Source: Isoetes taiwanensis (Eukaryota > Streptophyta > Lycopodiopsida > Isoetales > Isoetaceae). From it: a stretch of DNA of 64,000 nt. Below the pieces are notes generated by a model. It worked only from the letters and a program-made list of their open reading frames with translations. It did not search any database and was not told the DNA's origin. Made by a program: the position numbers and the translations under genes. Location of the stretch: positions 1,032,001-1,096,000 of the forward strand of contig JAJEKV010000142.1 of assembly GCA_021234155.1 (NCBI GenBank). The letters are read 5' to 3'. Positions 33,227-43,760 of the stretch are shown one piece after another (position 1 is the first letter of the stretch; each line of letters opens with the position of its first letter).

Positions 33227-33518
33227 GTTAACATCATATCCGGGTGGAAGATCTGTAGAGTCACTGTTTGGAATTGCTGGAATTGGCTACGGGCCTGCTG
33301 TAAATTCAGCAATGGACATAGCTTCAGAGGAAGCTGTGCTGCAGGCTGCAGCATTGTTTTGATCATTTTTATTAGACACTCTCACTTCTGTCTGCTTTTC
33401 CTGCAGTAAGTTTTACTGTTGCCTCTACCAACTGTCCTGTAAGCAATTGGGATAAGATAGCACCTTTTGCTGCAGTGTACTTCTTATAAAGTGATACATA
33501 TGATATTGCAACTTGCAA

Positions 33519-33722
33519 CTACATAGGAAGCTCATTTAAACGAAGTGGTGAATTGCCTGTTTTAAGAACTCTTATCACATTTACATGATGCATATCACCC
33601 AGTGTCCGACCTCTTGCAGAAGCTTCTTTGTTATATCCTGTGCGCATTCCAGATAAATGGAATTGCCGACAGCTGTCTACAGAATATGTATTATCAGTTC
33701 TTATTAACACTTGGTGTGACAA
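33519..33722 (-). other. unidentified open frame
   Basis: About 67 codons, including SCRQFHLSGMRTGYNKEA and TLGDMHHVNVIRVL. It looks more protein-like than its surroundings, but there is no ATG start and no known motif. It could be a captured exon next to the Helitron fragment. Confidence 0.25.
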
Positions 33723-34281
33723 TCTGACGCTTAGTCAATTCAACACGGCAAAAAACCTTTATTGATTCGCTGGGAAGGCAAGACAGAAAGAAGGCAGGAT
33801 AGAAAAACAATTCAACCACCTGTAAACCAAAAAACATCTCAAATTATCCGATGAAGACACAGGGCAACAAAGCATCAATAAATACATCGTTACTGAGATA
33901 TAAATTAAACAAAGCATGAAAACATAAGGATCCCAGAAGAAACAAACGCCGTCTGTTTGTTGCCTTTTCGTCGATTCTACCATGGATCGCCAACATATTG
34001 TCTTTGATAGAGACTTCAAAAGAAATTTCGTGTTTATCCAACAAGTGTAACTGTAAAACCTGCAAACCGTACTGCCAATGATCGACACGTTTCATTCTTA
34101 AGATAGCAAATAACGTGCCAATTGACTCCCCTCATTCGAACAACAGTGTTTCCAGAGTTAGGCTCTAGCAAATGAGCGCTCCACAGGATCAATCGCACAA
34201 TCAGGTTAACCGATTACTAACAGTTCTAAGTGACTTAAAATTACGTATTCTGCTCATTCATTAATGTTTGTTAACGTGCAC

Positions 34282-34671
34282 AGAGCGCCGTATTCCTACT
34301 CCAGGAAGTGGTAAACCTGGACACATGTCCGGGTTTACCACACTTTTGTCCGGGTTAACCACTTTTTTTTTGCTGGGATAACCACGCGGTGAACTGAGCG
34401 TGGGACTGTGTTTTGGCATGCTAATCTTTGAATAGAGCTTGCAATCAGCTTATTGAACGGTTCAATCCGGTTCAAACACCATTGGAATCACCTTGGCAGC
34501 CCCTAAAAACCTCATTCTATCAAAAGAGCAAGAGATTTGAGCATGGATCAAGCAAGATCAGTGAAAAAACATGCAGAAACCGTTGTCTTTTGAGCTTGAA
34601 ACTGAGCAGCAGTGGTAATCCCGGACATGTGTCCGGGTTTACCACTTCCCGGAGTAGGAATACGGCACTCC
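34282..34671. mobile_element. Mutator-like miniature element with 9-bp target duplication
   Basis: The direct repeat AACGTGCAC flanks the element at 34273-34281 and 34672-34680. The ends are inverted repeats of about 57 bp (left from GAGCGCCGTATTCCTACTCC, right its complement with few changes). They include GGAAGTGGTAAACC and a near-palindrome CCGGACACATGTCCGG. A 9-bp duplication with long terminal inverted repeats is the Mutator superfamily hallmark. The 270-bp interior has no recognised gene. Confidence 0.85.
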
Positions 34672-35013
34672 AACGTGCACGAATTTTTTTACACAGAGAA
34701 AGAAATTCTTCCGCTTCTCCTGGACGTCAATCCCAAAGAAGAACTTATACCTCTGATCAAAAACTCAGAATCACACATGGCTGACATCAATCCCACTCGT
34801 AAGTACAAAAACTTATAGAAACGACTACTTAAAGTTATGATTCCTAATAACAAAAAGCTCCAGGCAGCGAGACCCACGAGCATGAAAACGAGGATCCAAA
34901 AAACGGTATTCACAAACTCCATATTTACTGTTACCTATACATCGTCGGATTTAATATTAACTGCTTGGACTTCAAACAGAATCTCCGTCCTCTGAACCAC
35001 CACCAGTTGTGGC

Positions 35014-35316
35014 TAGTCAGAGCAAAGTTTCAATCGTAGCAGAGAAAAGCTACCGTTTGAAACGGCCACAACACCTGTCCAACTTGCACGCCTCAGAGCT
35101 TCTGGTCTAGCCAATGAATTGGGGTATGTTTTCCTTGAGCTGGCTGAAATTTTTGAAGATTCTCGAATTCAAACTAGTGGCATAACAACAGAACTAGGAT
35201 GCAATCTTATAAATTTGATCCGTGCTGCTAAAAGTTTAAAGAAGCTGCAAAAATGCTTGAAACTCATGGACATTAATACTGCAGTAGACGAAGCATGCAA
35301 AAGACGAAAGCTGTAG
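35014..35316 (+). other. possible first coding exon of the AT-hook/Helitron gene
   Basis: The frame is open from an acceptor-like AG before 35014 to a TAG at 35314. It encodes a Leu/Ala-rich helical-looking peptide (ARLRASGLANELGYVFLELA) ending KRRK, an NLS-like cluster. A GT lies two bases before the stop (AAAGCT|GTAGGA), so it could splice to the AT-hook exons. I do not recognise the domain. Confidence 0.35.
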
Positions 35317-35832
35317 GAAATTTATGTTTGTCTATTAAATTTTCCTCTCTGCCGTGTATACATTGTCTTATAATTTCCATAATATAATAGTAGTTGGATA
35401 CTTTTTTACGTATTCCATACTAACTTATAGTTTCTCATGAATTCATATTGACATGTGAATTTTTTCAATCTGCATAATGAAGAATTTTTTTATGTAATAC
35501 AATGAATCTAATCGTTGCAAAATAATGTAGGAATTGATTAACAGAAAACATTGGCAAATTATCCTCTAGATTAAATAGAGCAAAACACTGTAGTTTAGAT
35601 TGAATATATTCTATTTGCACAAGATCTAATCTATACTTCAGTCATCATCTGTACTGATGCAATAAAAAATGATAGGCCTTTGTCCATAACTGGACGACGT
35701 AAATACATGCGAGAATATCGAAAGAAATGCAATATGCCTCAATGTGCCCCAAATAACAAGTACGTACGTTTACATTATTAGAAACTTGGATTGATATGTG
35801 CATTAATAACTTGCAATTTGTTACTCTTACAG

Positions 35833-35898
35833 TGATAGCATGAACGCTACATCTAGCCACAACCTTACTGTGTCGAACAAAAAAAGAGGTCGCCCCAG
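35833..35898 (+). CDS. AT-hook exon 1 of the Helitron-associated gene
   Basis: Bounded by TTACTCTTACAG and CCCCAG|GTATTT. It is 66 bp long with 1+63+2 bases, so both introns are in phase 2. It encodes a Ser/Asn-rich lead and ends NKKRGRPR, with the last Arg split across the junction: a classic AT-hook core (RGRP) that binds the minor groove of AT-rich DNA. Confidence 0.6.
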
Positions 35899-35976
35899 GT
35901 ATTTATTTGATGCCTTCATCTATTATTAACCTATTAGTTTGGAATTGACATATATGAAATCACATTTAACTCACAG

Positions 35977-36027
35977 AAGTTGCGAGAAAAAGACAGATGA
36001 GCTGGTGAAAAAGATAGGTCGCCCTAG
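35977..36027 (+). CDS. AT-hook exon 2
   Basis: 51 bp in the same phase 2-2 layout, following AACTCACAG. It ends VKKIGRPR with a GC donor (CCTAG|GCATTT) where the sister exons have GTATTT. The first Arg of RGRP is Ile, so the hook is weakened. Confidence 0.55.
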
Positions 36028-36113
36028 GCATTTTTAAGGATCAATCCGCATACATTACTATGGTCCATAAATTCTACATATGATTCATACACTAATTGGA
36101 AGTTTTTACGCAG

Positions 36114-36179
36114 AAAACATACCAAGATTGTGCCCAATGGCGACAACAGCACCGAAACAACAAACAAAAAATGGCTCAG
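36114..36179 (+). CDS. AT-hook-derived exon 3 (hook lost)
   Basis: 66 bp, phase 2-2, after TTTTTACGCAG and before AG|GTCAGT. It is open throughout and ends TNKKWLR in the place where the sisters have NKKRGRPR, so the exon shape is kept but the DNA-binding core is gone. Confidence 0.5.
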
Positions 36180-36244
36180 GTCAGTGCATCATTTTTTTAT
36201 ATCTATTATCAAACTTTACTTACAAAATGATGAATTACAAACAG

Positions 36245-36319
36245 GAAAAACAATACAAATCCGACTGACCAAAACCAAAGTGACGTTACTATTGTCAAGA
36301 AGAAAAGAGGACGCCCCAC
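36245..36319 (+). CDS. AT-hook exon 4
   Basis: 75 bp, phase 2-2, after ATTACAAACAG. It encodes an Asn/Gln/Asp-rich lead and ends VKKKRGRPT before CCCCAC|GTATAT. The hook core is intact. Confidence 0.6.
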
Positions 36320-36394
36320 GTATATCCTTAAAGCCATTCCAATTGTTTACAATTCAAAATAAAAATAATTTGATACTTAGCACTTTCACATAAG

Positions 36395-36468
36395 AAAGAG
36401 AGTGACCATACAAACGCCACCATTTAGTCTAAAGTTGACATGTGCAAAAAAAAGCGGGGCCGTCCGAG
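36395..36468 (+). pseudogene. AT-hook exon 5, decayed
   Basis: 74 bp instead of a multiple of three. It ends CKKKRGRPR before CCGAG|GTATTT, but the hook frame contains an in-frame TAG 16 codons upstream of the junction, plus the one-base length defect. The hook itself is perfect. Confidence 0.55.
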
Positions 36469-36536
36469 GTATTTACATACTTCAACCTTTACATCTTTAT
36501 AAATCTTATATACTGCGATCTAAAAGATTTCCACAG

Positions 36537-36599
36537 GAAAACTGATCACGTTGATGACGAAACTAGCAACGTTAACAAAAAACGACGAGTAAATTCCAA
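36537..36599 (+). CDS. AT-hook-like exon 6
   Basis: 63 bp, phase 2-2, after GATTTCCACAG. It ends VNKKRRVNS in the hook position and is followed by a GC donor (CCAA|GCATGT). It keeps the basic cluster but not RGRP. Its split Lys codon would join the next exon in frame. Confidence 0.45.
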
Positions 36600-36712
36600 G
36601 CATGTCTATATTCTGATTTCATTTTTATTCAATTTATAGTCCTTTTCTATTATGCAAATGTCACACTTTTTGTTATTCCTTCCAGTAATTTTGTCTTTAT
36701 GTGTATTAATAG

Positions 36713-37079
36713 GACACGTATAGAATTCGCGGATACTAGACTAGACGTGCCACCAAGCTCATCCACTAATCATGCCGTACCCCCATCTGTTGACCCTACA
36801 GTTGCTACAACTGTAGATTCTCCTAATATTGCAATAGCATCCGAACATTGGCTAAAGCAAATCAAAACTATGAATGAAACCCTTAGACCATTAAACCACG
36901 AATTGCTAAAATGGAATAGACAATGTGATATATGTCACATTGAACTATTGAACACTGAACGACCTACCTTTTGTTGTAATAACGGCCATAGATTACTCCC
37001 ATCACTCCAACCACTTCCTAGTGAGTTGGAAAAGTTGTATAACATACTTGATTTCGCCAGAAACTCACGCATTATTCCT
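36713..37079 (+). pseudogene. Helitron N-terminal zinc-finger exon
   Basis: Begins after ATTAATAG and continues the phase of the AT-hook exons. After a Pro/Ser/Thr-rich linker it reads CDICHIELLNTE, FCCNNGHRLLPSL and LEKLYNILDFARNSRIIP. This matches the C-x2-C ... C-C-x-x-G-x-x-x-L-P-x-L segment that precedes the helicase-like domain in plant Helitron proteins; in intact proteins the text goes on to Y-N-x-x-F-x-F-T-S-L-G. Here it stops at a TAA (37080-37082). The expected continuation (NNLFCFTALG) reappears 1.2 kb downstream at about 38270, so the coding sequence is interrupted by inserted DNA rather than truly ended. Confidence 0.65.
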
Positions 37080-37490
37080 TAATCTACACCGTACGTAAAG
37101 TTCCTCGTTTGTGGGGTATGCAAGTACAAAATTTGCTATACTGTATAACAAGATTCGCAAAATACTATAAGATTTCAAGCGGAATACTATATGGTATTGA
37201 TTTTGTACGTGCAAAATACAATTATGAGGGCTCTCGCTGCCCTACGTCACCCCCCGTGTGAATATGCATCCAAACCAAAGGGGGTTTAAGGGGGATTTTA
37301 ATTTAAATGTGTTGGACCCAATGGTTATGTTAATTAATGTCAATGGTAGTTATGTGTTGGTTGTTAATGTCAATGGTTGTTATGTGTTGGTTGTTATGTG
37401 TTAGGGGATTTAATTTTTATATGTTGGATGTTAATGGTTTGTGTTGCAAAAAAAATTTTTTGGCCCCTTCGGGCCTTAGGGACGTCCCCT
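37075..37490 (+). mobile_element. insertion in the Helitron: single-arm copy of inverted-repeat family C
   Basis: 37083-37240 matches the reverse complement of the 56474-56600 spacer (CCTCGTTTGTGGGGTATGC, GGGCTCTCGCTGCCCTACGT). 37240-37460 matches the arm (GTGTGAATATGCAYCCAAAC, CCAAAGGGGG). Both copies end in an A-rich stretch and a GGGCC-TTC-GGCCC type hairpin followed by TTAGGGA. The other arm is absent here. Confidence 0.6.
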
Positions 37491-38120
37491 CCCAGGTGTG
37501 ACAAAAAATTTTAGAATTCAAACCAGAAAAAAACTAGAATTCATTTGAGGCTTTCATCACCTGTAGCTTTTGAATTTCATCACAATAAAACAAATAGAAC
37601 ATAAGTAAAAGTTACCATAAAGATAGAGCGGATTGATCCCATTATTCTGAAAGTCATAAAGTTTGCAACACCCATACACAAACATTTTTCAACGGGAATT
37701 TAACAGCAACCTTTGGCCTCCATGGATTCTTATGGTGAGAAACCAAAGTGGGAAACTTTTCTCCTTGTTAGCACGAGGATCTAGAAGCCTTGGAATTTAC
37801 TTAATAACTGCCTCAAAATCTAAAAATGCATAATAATTTTTTGCAACCTTCATTCGGAATGAGCCATAAAACAATATCCAATAGCGCAATCCTGTATTTA
37901 TCAGCTGGTAGGATGTGAAAGCCTACCAAACCCGGCTGAAAAATTGCTGTTTTAGCATAGATAGCTTAACCAAACATATCCATATCATACACTATCAAAA
38001 AGATCTCGGAGAGAGCTTTCCAACGCAATAAAAATCATCTCAAACAGAGCTCTAGATCAAAAGTTATGATAAGAAATGTGTTGCCGGCGGGGAAACTGCA
38101 CTACATGCGCCCTTAACCAT
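37490..38120. other. non-coding insert inside the Helitron
   Basis: No coding signal and no similarity noticed to the rest of the window. It is part of the 1.2-kb interruption. Confidence 0.4.
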
Positions 38121-38267
38121 TGGAAAAAAAAAGGCTAAAATCAATGGCTCAGAAATGGTGCACTCTAGATGTACGCATTAGTACATCCATTTGAATACAT
38201 CACGAAATCATAGGAAAACCTTAGTGAAAAGCGTACAAAAACACAAAGAAAACCCCATGTTATTATG
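38120..38267 (+). repeat. dispersed repeat family B, copy 2
   Basis: Shares CACTCTAGATGTACGCATTAG, GTACATCC and the TGTTATTATGCTACAT end with 59300-59415 and partly with 27850-27970. Its right edge abuts the resumed Helitron coding sequence. The ATG at 38191 lies inside this repeat and is not the start of the Helitron protein. Confidence 0.65.
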
Positions 38268-39640
38268 CTACATATTCAACAATCTTTTTTGCTTCACCGC
38301 ACTTGGTGTCAAAGGAGATTTCGTAAATCTAAAAATGCCATCGTCGGTAGCTATCATGGGACGAACATATCATCGCCTTTTGTCTGCAAATGAATCTACC
38401 AGTAGCCTGCATTGGTATATATACGACGATAGTATACGATATAGCATTGCTGCTGAAAAGCAAATTCCAACCACTTGGATTATGCAAGTAGGCATCATAT
38501 TACAGTCCACAAACCCATATGCCCAAAAACTCAAAACAATTAAGCAGTTGCACCCTTCACCTGCCACACTGACACTCGCCGATCCTCCAGCATCAGATGA
38601 AATTGCTGCTATCATGCACACAAATGACACTACCACAATAACACCAAGGACCGCATTATTTTGGATGCAAGTCAAGCATCCTCCAATCTTTATAAGCATT
38701 CTTGATGCTGAATACGAACCTTTGCAATATCCACTTCTTTATCCACATGGCACATTAGGATGGCATCCAAAAAATGAATATAAGATGTCCCAGATTGACT
38801 GGTATAGAACAAGATTATTGCATGAACCTCGTTTTTTGCAACTCGGCCGCTTATGTGGCGAATATCTAGTGGATATGTATTCACGGGTTGAAGAAGAGCG
38901 TCTTAACTATATTGCAACAGAAGGTTTCCGACGAAACACTCTGCAACATGAAGAAGATTTCATTGACGACGAAGATGAAGATATACGTCGCGGAATATTG
39001 CCAGCTTCATTCCTAGGTTGTAAACAGTGGTGTGCTGTACAAGTAGCTGATGCACTTGCACTAGCAAGAGCAAAAGGAAGACCAACTCTATTTATAACAA
39101 TGACAACAAATCAATTTGGCCAAACTGCATCAGACATTCCTATGATTGTCGTTCGTGCATGTCACGAAGAGTCCAGCACACAAAAGATATCATCCGAAAA
39201 TATTTAGGCTCTATATCCTACATGATGCATGTAATCGAATTCCAAAAGCGTGGACTACCTCACGCACATATTGTCGCCAAAACCCAATACGATATCCCAA
39301 TCTCTATAATCGATCATCTCATCTCTGCAGAATTGCCAACAGACCCAACACTCAGATCACTAGTCAAAAAATACATGATTCATAGACACTCATCAAGATG
39401 TCTTAAAGACACCGGAAAATGTTGCTATGGATATCCAAAGCCCATCAATCCCACAACAATACAGAAGGTGAACGGAAGCTGACATCAATGTTGTGCCATA
39501 TATCCCATTTCTACTAAGAGAAATGGATTGCCACATATATGCAGATATTGCTTCACCAGTACATATATTCGCGTACCTTTATGGATATATCTATAAAGGA
39601 TTTGACACAACACGATTTCATATCAACACCACCCCACAAC
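38268..39640 (+). pseudogene. Helitron helicase-like / Rep (HUH) domain
   Basis: From 38268 the text resumes with FNNLFCFTALGV. It continues through the Helitron helicase-like domain: PLLYPHGTLGWHPKNEY, LCGEYLVDMYSRVEEERL, RGILPASFLG, and Rep motif 1 as RPTLFITMTTNQFG. The frame then shifts near 39150-39170. It continues IEFQKRGLPHAHIV, where H-A-H is the HUH metal site, then SAELPTDP, YMIHRHSS and KCCYGYPKP. A stop and frame change follow near 39480. VPYIPFLLREM and AYLYGYIYKGFD then give motif 3 with its conserved tyrosines, which would nick and covalently join DNA. The gene once encoded a rolling-circle transposase, and at least two frame breaks disable it. The following Q-P repeat (QPQPQPQP) is unusual. 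Confidence 0.8.
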
Positions 39641-41919
39641 AGCCAGAACCTCAACCACAACCACAACCCCAACCTCACACCAGCACAGCCACTCCAAACT
39701 ACTGCCCACAAAACCAAAACCCAACCCAAAAACGAAATTCAAGATTACATTTCCGCACGCTATTTATCATCCATGGAGGCTACATGGAGAATTATGTCAT
39801 ATCATATAACAGAAAAACATCCACCCGTAAAATCTCTCCCTCTTCACCTAGAAGGACAAAACAGACAACGCTTTGCAAGAATATCAACAACCACTGGACT
39901 TTCCACACTAGATAGATATTTTCTTCGACCTCTTGATCCCATATTTGATTCTATGACCTATATAGACTACAACGAGAAATATACATTCACCGTATACAAC
40001 TCAAATACCCCATTACGTCCTACAGATTATCTTGAACAGCCATTTCCAAACGCTACACAAAACATAGTACACAAACGAGTGAGAGGAGAGTTGATCTGCA
40101 GAATACGTTTGCTACTTCCAAAAGTTGGAGAAGCATTCTACCTAAGAACAATACTGCTCCACAAACCTGTCCGTTCATGGACTGATCTAAAAATCCACGA
40201 AGCCCACCACTATACCACTTACCAAGAAACTGCACAAGCAATGGGGTTAATTGCACCAGCAACCGAATCTATCAAAGCAATGGAGGAAGCCATATCCTGC
40301 TTTCATACACCATCACAACTTAGATTTCTTTTCACACTTCTCATACTTGATAATGGGCCAGCACTTGACCTCTGGAATATATTTCAAGACCATCTAACAG
40401 CCGACTTTCTAGATCAATATCACGCAGATAAGCCCATTGCAATCAACGAAACACTTATAGCTATCAATAATATCTTAGTACAACACGGAACAAATGTTCA
40501 AGCCTTCGGACTTCCAATATACAATACATTATCTAAAGAAGTCCAAAACGAGCTTAAAAAATTCCCCGACCACCAACAATACCTCACCAAAGCCTCAAGT
40601 ATGTTTGATAGCATAAATGCAAACCAAACATCTATCTATACCCATATACATAACCTCATTGACAGCGGACATCCATCTAAACCAATTTTTATCTACGGAA
40701 AAGCTGGCACCGGAAAAACTTACCTCCTTAACGCAATTGCCCTTTACATACGAGGAAAACACCAAATAGTTTTACCATGCACAACAACAGCACTCGCATC
40801 CCTGCTGGCAGAACTGCACATTCACTTTTCCAAATACCTGTCATCGAAAATAATATCGGTATACACTCACTACTTGATCCACAGTCGCCAAGAGCAACAT
40901 TAATTAACCAAGCAACTGCTATTATATGGGACGAATTTCCCATGGCAAACAAAGCAGTCATAGAGGCAGTCGACGTATTATTGCGAAAAATAACAAATAT
41001 AAACCTACCATTTGGAGGAAAATTACTCATAGCAGCAGGAGATTTCAGACAAATCGCTCCCATCGTTAAAAGAGCAGGCAAAACAGCAACAATTAATGCA
41101 TCCATTAGATCATCGCATCTATGGGACCATTTCGAAATTCTACACCTCAACGAACCAGTAAGAAATGCTGGAGATACAGACCTCATACACTTCGTTAATG
41201 CCATAGGACAAGGAGACCTACTCACTAACATTCCATTGACATTATTCAAGACAACTACCAACCTTGAAGATGCTGTCAACTTCTTATATAACAACTATAT
41301 CCTTGCAACACCCGAAAAATGCGAGAAAAGAGCATTCTTATCACCCAAAAACATTACAGTCGATGCATTCAACGACATAATCCTGCATATGCTTCTAGGA
41401 ATACCCAAATTATATTTCAGCGTAGATAGACTCACAGAAAACGATCAAACCATAGAGGACCATCCAATGGCCACAACTGACTTTCTTAACGGTTACAAAC
41501 ATCCATCGCTCCCGCAACACCTTCTTCAACTTAAACCCAACACAATTTGCCACATCACAAAAACACTTGACAAAGACAGAGGGCTGGTAAAGAATGCCGG
41601 GGTAATGATACATTCAACACATGATAGATTTGTAACAGTTAGACTTCTTACTGGAGAACCGCAACACACAGGCAACATCCACCCCATCTCCCGAGTCGAT
41701 TTCTTCCACCAACCTGATAAATGGCCTTGGACAATTCACAGACGCCAACTTCCACTGCGCCCAGCGTATTCAACGACATTCAACAGTTGTTTAGGACTAA
41801 CCCTTGACAAAATAGTCCTCGACCTATGAACCGAAGTCTTTGCACACGGCCAACTATATACAGCACTCACTCGAGTCCGAACAAGAAACGACGTATTAAT
41901 TCTACTTGACGAAGCTAAC

Positions 41920-41925
<6 letters not shown>
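39640..41925 (+). pseudogene. Helitron PIF1-like 5'-3' helicase domain
   Basis: After a frame change in the Q-P-rich linker the text gives SARYLSSMEATWRIMSYHI and PVKSLPLHLEGQNRQRF. It then gives the PIF1 core: Walker A FIYGKAGTGKTYLLNAI (about 40690-40740), a frameshift near 40800, GRTAHSLFQIP, Walker B IIWDEFPMANK, LLIAAGDFRQIAPI (motif III) and HLNEPVRNAG. A TGA at 41827-41829 interrupts the last motif: GLTLDKIVLDL, stop, then TEVFAHGQLYTALTRVRTR, which is motif VI, ending at the TAG at 41923. At that position the family usually has Arg, so a CGA to TGA change is the simplest explanation. The helicase would unwind donor DNA for rolling-circle transposition; this copy is inactive but well preserved. 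The C-terminus runs into a GATA microsatellite. Confidence 0.85.
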
Positions 41926-41950
<25 letters not shown>

Positions 41951-41951
41951 C
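41921..41951. repeat. (GATA)n microsatellite
   Basis: About eight GATA units. The Helitron stop codon lies inside its first bases. Confidence 0.95.
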
Positions 41952-42010
41952 AGAGCAAACACTACAATGAATGTCGTCTACAAAGAGCTCTTACCATAAT
42001 CAAGGTACGC

Positions 42011-42034
42011 AAAAAAAAAAAAAAAAAAAAAAAA
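42011..42034. repeat. poly(A) run
   Basis: 24 A residues followed by a GAAA-rich stretch. Confidence 0.95.
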
Positions 42035-42059
42035 GGGAAAGAAAGAAAGAAACAAGATG

Positions 42060-42104
42060 CTAACGCATCAATGGGTTGCCCGTTGGAAGACTTGTTGATG
42101 CGTA
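42060..42104 (+). other. candidate hairpin at the Helitron 3' side
   Basis: CAATGGG-TTG-CCCGTTG forms a 7-bp stem inside a wider ACGCATCAA/TTGATGCGT pair. Helitrons carry a short hairpin about 10 bases before a CTRR end, but no CTRR is present here, so this is only suggestive. Confidence 0.3.
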
Positions 42105-43700
42105 CACATTTTCGCACCCCGTTGTGATAACTATGCAAGTGGCACTATGCAGTAGACTGGATCTTTAACGTTAAGGGGAGCATGCGATGGAAGGAATGAA
42201 GCTATTGGCGGTGCGGATGTATAAATATCGGTGTATAAACTATACTATGTTTGTGGGTGTAATGCTTTTGAGGGTTTGGACATAATTTAACTTAGAATAG
42301 GAATTGCTTAAGTCGGTAATGCTTGCATATGGATGACATTAAGACTATGGCTTCCATATATTCCATTTTTTATTTTTTATTTATGAAAATGCTCATTAAT
42401 TCTGTGTAGACCAACTGACCATTTCCCCTTGCACAAGATACCGAATTTGTAGCGGAGGTTGTAGTTAGAGCTTATCTCAGCACATGATAGCGGACCGCAC
42501 CCCTCCATAAACTTTGGCCAATACATCACGTTAGCTGACATTTCAGGGAACCATGCGTCACGTCTCGAAGAGTGGTCGGCTCACGCAACTGAATTGTAAC
42601 TGAAAGTCATTTACATTGACTATTTGGTAGTAAATTGTATAAGAATTTTATTAGGACTCCCCATTATTTAACATAATACGACAAACGACGCGTGCAAGGC
42701 TTAAATTATGCGTTAATGTTTTATATGGAAGAGAACAACATATGTTAATACGGTACCAAATGAACTTGACATTAATTTCCAAAGCCATATTGGTCAAGTA
42801 ATTGATCATTTTTTATCTCGGGGGGGGGGGTGCGATTAACAAATCCAATGCCTGATAGCAAATATTTTACTTATTTATTGTTCACATGCACTTCCAGAGC
42901 TTAAGAATATCCAATTATTTGTAGATATAAATTTGGCCATGGTCTGAAAAAACAAAAGATAGGACATTAATTGAGCAAAATATGGCCAGATCCAGAAATA
43001 TTGTTATCAGAGACATCATATCTCGTTGTGACAATTCCATTTTCCATTTTGGAGCATCTCATCCTGAGATGCTCCGAAATATCCTGAGATCCTTAGTTTT
43101 TCAAAAATATGCACCTAGCATCATTTGTGGAACTCTCATTGAGCTCTCCAACGAAGCCTCTTGCGCTAAGAACGGGGCTTTCCTTGGAGATTTATACACA
43201 TCTTTCTTATCTGCTGCTGCAAGTAAACCAGGCTTTAGCTTCCTGTGAAGAACTCAAAGTGAAGTTTTTTTTGAAGTTTCCTTTAATTGGATCAAATGGC
43301 ATATATATGACTAAGCTGTATAATCAAATAACACCAAATCAACCCCAACTTATACCTTTCACGAAGGCAAAACTCCTGTTTGCATAGACTGTAATCAACG
43401 TGGCAACCTGCAAACATAGAATATCTTTTAGCATGTCTCTAGATTATCTTGGAAGAGGAAAAGCTACTAGCCTGTATGCTAGACTACTTTATTAATTACC
43501 ACATGGCAAATCGACATTAAAATCAGGATAGAAGCCAAGATACATAGAGTGCATCTTATCTGAAGACACAGTTCTCAGTGAAGGCATCTTTTGGAATACT
43601 TGCAAAGTCTCATAGCCAGAAACAATGGCAATAATAATATGGTAAAGAGAAACTTTGATTTACATAGCATTTAATATTTGCAGAGAAATGATTAAGTCAG
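42105..43700. other. no gene recognised
   Basis: A ten-G run is at about 42820. A hairpin GGAGCATCTC-ATCCT-GAGATGCTCC is at 43051-43075, with flanking T and A extending the stem. The open stretch at 42982-43248 has no motif. Confidence 0.4.
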
Positions 43701-43760
43701 TAGGAGCCCCTTCTAAAGGTTGCCTAGTTCCAACCTATCCACAATCTTCAATAAGAGACA

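Noticed and set aside
35833-36599. Treating the KKRGRPR blocks as a simple DNA repeat
   Set aside because: The blocks differ in sequence outside the basic motif, keep splice-site-like borders, and conserve intron phase, which a plain tandem repeat would not.
38191-38267. ATG at 38191 as the start of the Helitron protein
   Set aside because: This stretch belongs to dispersed repeat family B, present at other loci without any Helitron.
40728-41294. 188-codon minus-strand open frame
   Set aside because: It is antisense to the helicase motifs that are clearly readable on the plus strand.
42060-42104. Definite Helitron 3' terminus
   Set aside because: A hairpin is present but there is no CTRR end at the expected distance, so it is kept only as a weak candidate feature.
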